The notes under the pieces: model-generated | What the model was told of the DNA's origin: nothing | Seen by the model: the letters and a program-made list of their open reading frames with translations, nothing else | Databases searched by the model: none | Translations under genes and position numbers: made by a program | Shown: one piece after another, positions 60,762 through 64,000 of the stretch | Layout of the letters: each line of letters begins with the position of its first letter | Position numbering within the stretch: position 1 is the stretch's first letter | Assembly: GCF_000688395.1 (NCBI RefSeq) | Contig: NZ_JIAG01000004.1 | Coordinates: forward strand, 1 to 64,000 | Source of the DNA: Haematomicrobium sanguinis DSM 21259 | Lineage (GTDB): Bacteria; Actinomycetota; Actinomycetes; Actinomycetales; Micrococcaceae | Reading direction: 5' to 3' | Length of the DNA stretch: 64,000 nucleotides

Positions 60762-61241
60762 CTACGGCTTAGCGGGTACCGGCGTCTGCGTCATCTTGTT
60801 CTCCGGGTTGTCATAGTCCGGCTTCGCGGCGTCCCAGGCGATGATCCGGTCGCCATCGGCGTAGTAGAAGAAGGAACCGCACTGGAGAGTGGCACGGCTC
60901 GCGGCGTCCTTCGGCATCCAGTCGGCCTCAAGTTGCGGAGCGTAATTGGTCCCCTCAACGGTGGTGGCACCGGATTCGCATTGCAGCGACGCCGCAGACG
61001 CTTTGAACGTGGTGATCGGGCTGCGGTCCACCATGGTCGAGTATTTGAACTTCACGTCCGTCGCCTCGCGCGGGATCCAATTTTGCAACTCGATGGTGCC
61101 TTGCTGCATTTCGCTCGCATTGGCGTAACTCGCCTCCTTGACCTTGGAGGTGTCCAAGGCATCGCACCCGGAAAGGGTCAACAGTGCGGCGGCCCCCAGG
61201 GCTGCGGTCAGGATTGCGGCGGATCGGGTGTGAGTCTTCAA
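60762..61241 (-). CDS. Putative lipoprotein, unknown function
   Basis: A 159-residue secreted protein. The start is a TTG at 61241, because AAGGAG lies 5 nt upstream and the signal peptide KTHTRSAAILTAALGAAALL (cited in part) begins there; the lipobox is LSGC. The rest shows MQQGTIELQNWIPREATDVKFKYSTM, two cysteines (SLQCESG, TLQCGSF) that may form a disulfide, and a C-terminal AWDAAKPDYDNPENK. No family is recognised. Downstream GGGGAAAGCTTTCCCC (60718-60733) may terminate it. Confidence 0.7.
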   Translation of the reverse strand: MKTHTRSAAILTAALGAAALLTLSGCDALDTSKVKEASYANASEMQQGTIELQNWIPREATDVKFKYSTMVDRSPITTFKASAASLQCESGATTVEGTNYAPQLEADWMPKDAASRATLQCGSFFYYADGDRIIAWDAAKPDYDNPENKMTQTPVPAKP

Positions 61242-61341
61242 AACGGCTCCTTGAAAATAGTCTCCGCGCGCACAGGCGCGGGACGGACACGAATATCGGT
61301 ATATCCAGACTGTCAAGGAACCGCAGCCGAGCACCTCGGCT

Positions 61342-61385
61342 TGCGGGCGGAAAACTGTCACCCGCAGCTCCGACCACGGTCGGAG
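61342..61385 (-). terminator. Two adjacent hairpins after the ROK regulator gene
   Basis: TGCGGG (61342-61347) pairs with CCCGCA (61361-61366), and CTCCGACC (61368-61375) pairs with GGTCGGAG (61378-61385). They begin 25 nt past the regulator stop on the minus strand and lie upstream of the lipoprotein gene. Confidence 0.45.
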
Positions 61386-61409
61386 TTCGGCCCCCGCAAA
61401 CAGACGCGT

Positions 61410-62591
61410 CTACACCTTCGCGAGCACGTGCCGCGCCACCATTTCGGCCGCACCCAACACCGCCGCGGACCCGGCCGCGCGCGAAAGCTCAATCCGCACC
61501 CGCGACGCCGCCAACGGTGAAGAGCGAGTATGCACCACCTCGCGAATCCCGGCGAGCAACACCTCACCGGTCTGCGCGAGCGCCCCGCCCACCACCACGA
61601 CCGATGGGTTCAGCAAATTCACGCAACTCGCCAGCGCCTCGCCAATGTCCCGCCCCGCTTGGCGCACCGCGTGCACCGCCGCGGTATCGCCCGCGGCGAC
61701 CGCGTCAATGAGACCGCGAGTCCCGGAAACGAGCGCCCCCGCAGAATCCAGCTCCCGCACAAGCGCCCGCGCCGACGCCACCGCTTCCAAACACCCCACA
61801 TTCCCGCACGCACACCGCACCGGCACCCCCGAGCCAAACCCCGAGAGCCCCGAAGCGACCGGCAAATGGCCTATGTCACCGGCCGTCCCATCGGCCCCGC
61901 GCTGCAACATGCCGCCGGCGATAATTCCTGCACCGATACCGGTCGCGACCTTGACAAACAGAAAATCCGCGACGCCGCTCCAATGCGCCGCGCGCTCCCC
62001 CAGCGCCATGAGATTCACGTCATTATCCACCAGCACTGGCCAGCCCAGCGGCGCCAGAAAGGCGCCCACATCAAACCCGTCCCAGCCGGGCATAATCGGC
62101 GGGCGCACCGCCCGGCCGCGCGCGTGCTCCACGGGCCCCGGAAGTCCGACGCCGATACCCGCCACCTTCGCGCGCCTCGCCTTAGATCGAGGTACTAAAG
62201 CGCGGGCGTCTTTCATAATCTGCCCCAGCACAACCTCGGGACCCGCCGACACCTCGATTGCGCACTCGCGCGACGCCAACACGTGGCCGTTCAAGTCGGT
62301 TAGCGCAACCGCGGTGTGCGTCGCACCCACATCCACTGCCACAACCAGCCGCGCTCCCGGATTGAACGCAAAGGTTTCCGCCGGACGTCCGCCGGTCGAG
62401 GGTGCGGCGGAATCCTGCACGACAAAGCCAGCGTCCAAAAGCGGAGCCAGGCGCGCCACCACCGTGGAACGGGGCAGCCCGGTTCGCGCGACGAGGTCCG
62501 CCCGCGTCAGAGGCCCAGACTCCCGCACCAGTTGCAAAAACCCGGCGGCACTGGAATCAGTCACCAGACCATGCGCATCCACAGCAACCAC
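61410..62591 (-). CDS. ROK-family transcriptional regulator
   Basis: A 393-residue repressor. GTG 62591 is chosen for its 8-nt spacing from GAGGAGG. An N-terminal winged helix (GPLTRADLVARTGLPRSTVVARLAPLL, cited in part) is followed by the ROK sugar-kinase-like domain: AVDVGATHTAVALTD (phosphate loop), LVDNDVNLMALGE, GIGAGIIAGG and the zinc cysteines CACGNVGCLEA. A sugar or sugar phosphate is the likely inducer. It is divergent from an oxidoreductase gene with an operator-like palindrome between, so it probably controls that catabolic operon. Confidence 0.93.
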   Translation of the reverse strand: MVAVDAHGLVTDSSAAGFLQLVRESGPLTRADLVARTGLPRSTVVARLAPLLDAGFVVQDSAAPSTGGRPAETFAFNPGARLVVAVDVGATHTAVALTDLNGHVLASRECAIEVSAGPEVVLGQIMKDARALVPRSKARRAKVAGIGVGLPGPVEHARGRAVRPPIMPGWDGFDVGAFLAPLGWPVLVDNDVNLMALGERAAHWSGVADFLFVKVATGIGAGIIAGGMLQRGADGTAGDIGHLPVASGLSGFGSGVPVRCACGNVGCLEAVASARALVRELDSAGALVSGTRGLIDAVAAGDTAAVHAVRQAGRDIGEALASCVNLLNPSVVVVGGALAQTGEVLLAGIREVVHTRSSPLAASRVRIELSRAAGSAAVLGAAEMVARHVLAKV

Positions 62592-62649
62592 GGCACGCAC
62601 CTCCTCGCATCCCAATACATACTAATAACCAAAATACGCCAACTTTTGC

Positions 62650-62678
62650 TTGACGGCCGTCAAAAGTCTCTCTAGGTT
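62650..62678 (+). promoter_or_regulatory. Promoter with overlapping ROK-type operator
   Basis: The perfect palindrome TTGACGGCCGTCAA (62650-62663) contains a -35-like TTGACG. TAGGTT at 62673-62678 is a -10 candidate with 17-nt spacing. The flanks ACTTTTG and CAAAAGT extend the symmetry. A repressor bound here would block the oxidoreductase promoter; the divergent ROK protein is the obvious candidate. Confidence 0.6.
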
Positions 62679-62685
62679 TAACACC

Positions 62686-63840
62686 GTGAGCGAAAAACCC
62701 CTCAACGTAGCCCTTATTGGAACGGCCTTCATGGGGAAGGCGCACTCGAACGGCTGGCGCAATGTGCACGCCACCTTCGACACTCGCCCCATCCGCATGC
62801 ACACCCTGGTCGGTACCAACCCGGAAACTACCGAAGCCAACGCAAAACAGTACGGTTGGGCACACGCCTCCACCGACTGGCAGGCCGTGGTCAATGACCC
62901 GGACATCGACATTGTTGACATCTGCACCCCCGGCTACCTGCACGCCGAAATGGGCCTTGCCGCCCTCAAGTCGGGCAAAAACGTCATCGTGGAAAAGCCG
63001 CTCGCGAACACCCTCGACGAAGCGCAAGAGATGGTCGCCGAAGCGCAGAGCGCCGCGAGAAACGGCCAAAAATCCATGGTCGCGTTCAATTACCGGCGCG
63101 TCCCGGCACTCGCCCTCGCAGCGAAAATCATCGCCGAAGGCAGCCTCGGCGCCGTCCGCCAGATACGCGCGGCCTACCTACAAGACTGGCTCGCCGACCC
63201 CGACTTCGGCATGACCTGGCGGCTGCGCAAAGACACCGCCGGCTCCGGCGCATTGGGCGATCTGGGCTCGCACGTGATCGATCAGCTACGGTTCTTAACC
63301 GGCGCAGAAATTACGACGGCGAGTGCCCGCCTGGCCACGTTTGTCACCGAACGCACCAATGACCATGGCGATAAGGAACCCGTCACCGTGGACGACGCCG
63401 CCTGGGCAACCCTCACGCTCGCAGGCGGTCACGTCGCCGAGGGGGCGATCGCAAGCGTCGAGGTCACCCGCATGGCCACGGGCGCGAAGAATGGGCTGAC
63501 CCTAGAAATCTTTGGCGAAAAGGGCGCGCTCCGTTTTGAGTTGGAACGTTTCAACGAGCTGCAGTTCTTCACGACCGAGGACGACACGGAGACCCAAGGT
63601 TTCCATCGCATCCTGGTCACCGAGGGCGAACACCCGTATCTTTCCGCCTGGTGGCCGCCCGGACATGTGATCGGTTGGGCCGAGACGTTTACTGCCGAGT
63701 TCGCCGATTTTTTGGCGACCATTGGCACCCAGGGCGAGGCATCGCCGTCGTTCCTTGACGGTTTAAAAGTCCAGCAAGTATTGGCAGCAATTGAACGCAG
63801 CGCGAGCGAGGATTCGCGCGCGGTAGCAATCCAGGAGTGA
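62686..63840 (+). CDS. Gfo/Idh/MocA-family oxidoreductase
   Basis: A 384-residue NAD(P)-dependent sugar or inositol dehydrogenase-like enzyme from GTG 62686. The N-terminal Rossmann fold has VALIGTAFMGKAHSNGW, then DIVDICTPGYLHAEMGLAALKSGKNVIVEKPLA (cited in part), where EKP holds the catalytic Lys. The C-terminal domain has the DLGSHVIDQLRFLTGAE motif with the conserved Asp/His. GAALGDLGSH and WWPPGHVIGWAETF resemble inositol- and levoglucosan-type members. It is the first gene of an operon with a sugar isomerase-like gene, controlled by the divergent ROK protein. Confidence 0.92.
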   Translation: MSEKPLNVALIGTAFMGKAHSNGWRNVHATFDTRPIRMHTLVGTNPETTEANAKQYGWAHASTDWQAVVNDPDIDIVDICTPGYLHAEMGLAALKSGKNVIVEKPLANTLDEAQEMVAEAQSAARNGQKSMVAFNYRRVPALALAAKIIAEGSLGAVRQIRAAYLQDWLADPDFGMTWRLRKDTAGSGALGDLGSHVIDQLRFLTGAEITTASARLATFVTERTNDHGDKEPVTVDDAAWATLTLAGGHVAEGAIASVEVTRMATGAKNGLTLEIFGEKGALRFELERFNELQFFTTEDDTETQGFHRILVTEGEHPYLSAWWPPGHVIGWAETFTAEFADFLATIGTQGEASPSFLDGLKVQQVLAAIERSASEDSRAVAIQE

Positions 63841-63847
63841 GGCGGCG

Positions 63848-64000
63848 ATGGCGCAAAAATACACCTTATTTACCGGCCAATGGGCGGATTTGACGCTTGA
63901 GGAGGTCGCAAAATACGCCTCCGAATGGGGTTATGACGGCCTGGAGATCGCGGTGTCCGGGGAGCATTTGGACGCCTCGCGCTGGGATGATGACGAGTAC
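63848..64000 (+). CDS. Sugar phosphate isomerase/epimerase-like protein, runs off the right edge
   Basis: The first 51 codons of a gene starting at ATG 63848, 7 nt after the oxidoreductase stop. The product begins MAQKYTLFTGQWADLTLEEV and continues with YASEWGYDGLEIAVSGEHLD, the opening strand-helix-strand of xylose-isomerase-like TIM barrels (IolE/IolI-type). No catalytic residues lie within the window. With the Gfo/Idh/MocA gene it forms a typical sugar or cyclitol catabolic pair. Confidence 0.8.
   Translation, partial: MAQKYTLFTGQWADLTLEEVAKYASEWGYDGLEIAVSGEHLDASRWDDDEY

Overview
The window is a chromosomal segment of a high-GC Gram-positive bacterium (Actinomycetota), probably order Micrococcales or Actinomycetales; the genus cannot be resolved by eye. 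Supporting signs are GTG/TTG starts with strong Shine-Dalgarno sites, a RamB-type regulator beside isocitrate lyase, a DtxR-type iron box, an LPxTG wall protein, a DUF3151 gene next to fbaA, and the actinobacterial order dnaX-recR-lysC. Gene density is normal and no prophage or CRISPR array is visible.

Layout. 1-0.4 kb: end of an IS481-like element running off the left edge, which appears to have cut a dispersed palindromic repeat. 0.4-3.2 kb: TetR regulator, two small membrane proteins, a P-loop kinase and a frameshifted SdpI-like gene. 3.2-8 kb: a pyridoxal-type kinase and a large wall-anchored subtilase. 8-12.9 kb: glyoxylate-shunt cluster (ramB, aceA, aceB). 12.9-20.2 kb: envelope and stress genes (LytR_C protein, CPA1 antiporter, MpaB-like oxygenase, OhrR-like MarR, VanY-type carboxypeptidase, VanRS-type two-component system). 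20.2-29.2 kb: tRNA-Ser, SRP RNA, gluQRS, a frameshifted MFS transporter, dnaX, recR, lysC. 29.3-33.4 kb: lipoprotein and the purSQL operon. 33.5-36 kb: a low-GC two-gene island (secreted permuted papain/NlpC-like protein plus lipoprotein) between two ~118-bp direct repeats that each carry the 3' end of an alcohol dehydrogenase gene. 36-40 kb: sorbitol-type dehydrogenase, GH15 enzyme, secreted sphingomyelinase-like phosphodiesterase. 40.5-44.5 kb: iron-siderophore ABC operon behind an iron box. 44.5-50.4 kb: ABC1 kinase, nitrilase-family hydrolase, purA, LtrA-like protein. 50.4-53.5 kb: sugar ABC importer. 53.7-62 kb: MscS channel, PfpI-like protein, DUF3151, fbaA, corA, trmH-type methyltransferase, HAD hydrolase, pyrE, lipoprotein. 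61.4-64 kb: ROK regulator divergent from a Gfo/Idh/MocA oxidoreductase and a sugar-isomerase-like gene that runs off the right edge.

Two features stand out. The first is the number of long, often perfect intergenic palindromes (27-32-bp arms, loops of 0-10 nt). At least two are families with several copies here: a ~72-bp element with ends CGTTTCGCATCCCCGTACCG (four copies) and a 58-62-bp loop-free palindrome centred on GGAATTCC (three copies). The second is the 33.6-35.9 kb island. Its flanking dehydrogenase 3' ends differ almost only at synonymous sites, so the extra copy came from a second functional allele or homologue. The island's two secreted products have no function I can name and are the best candidate for an undescribed system.
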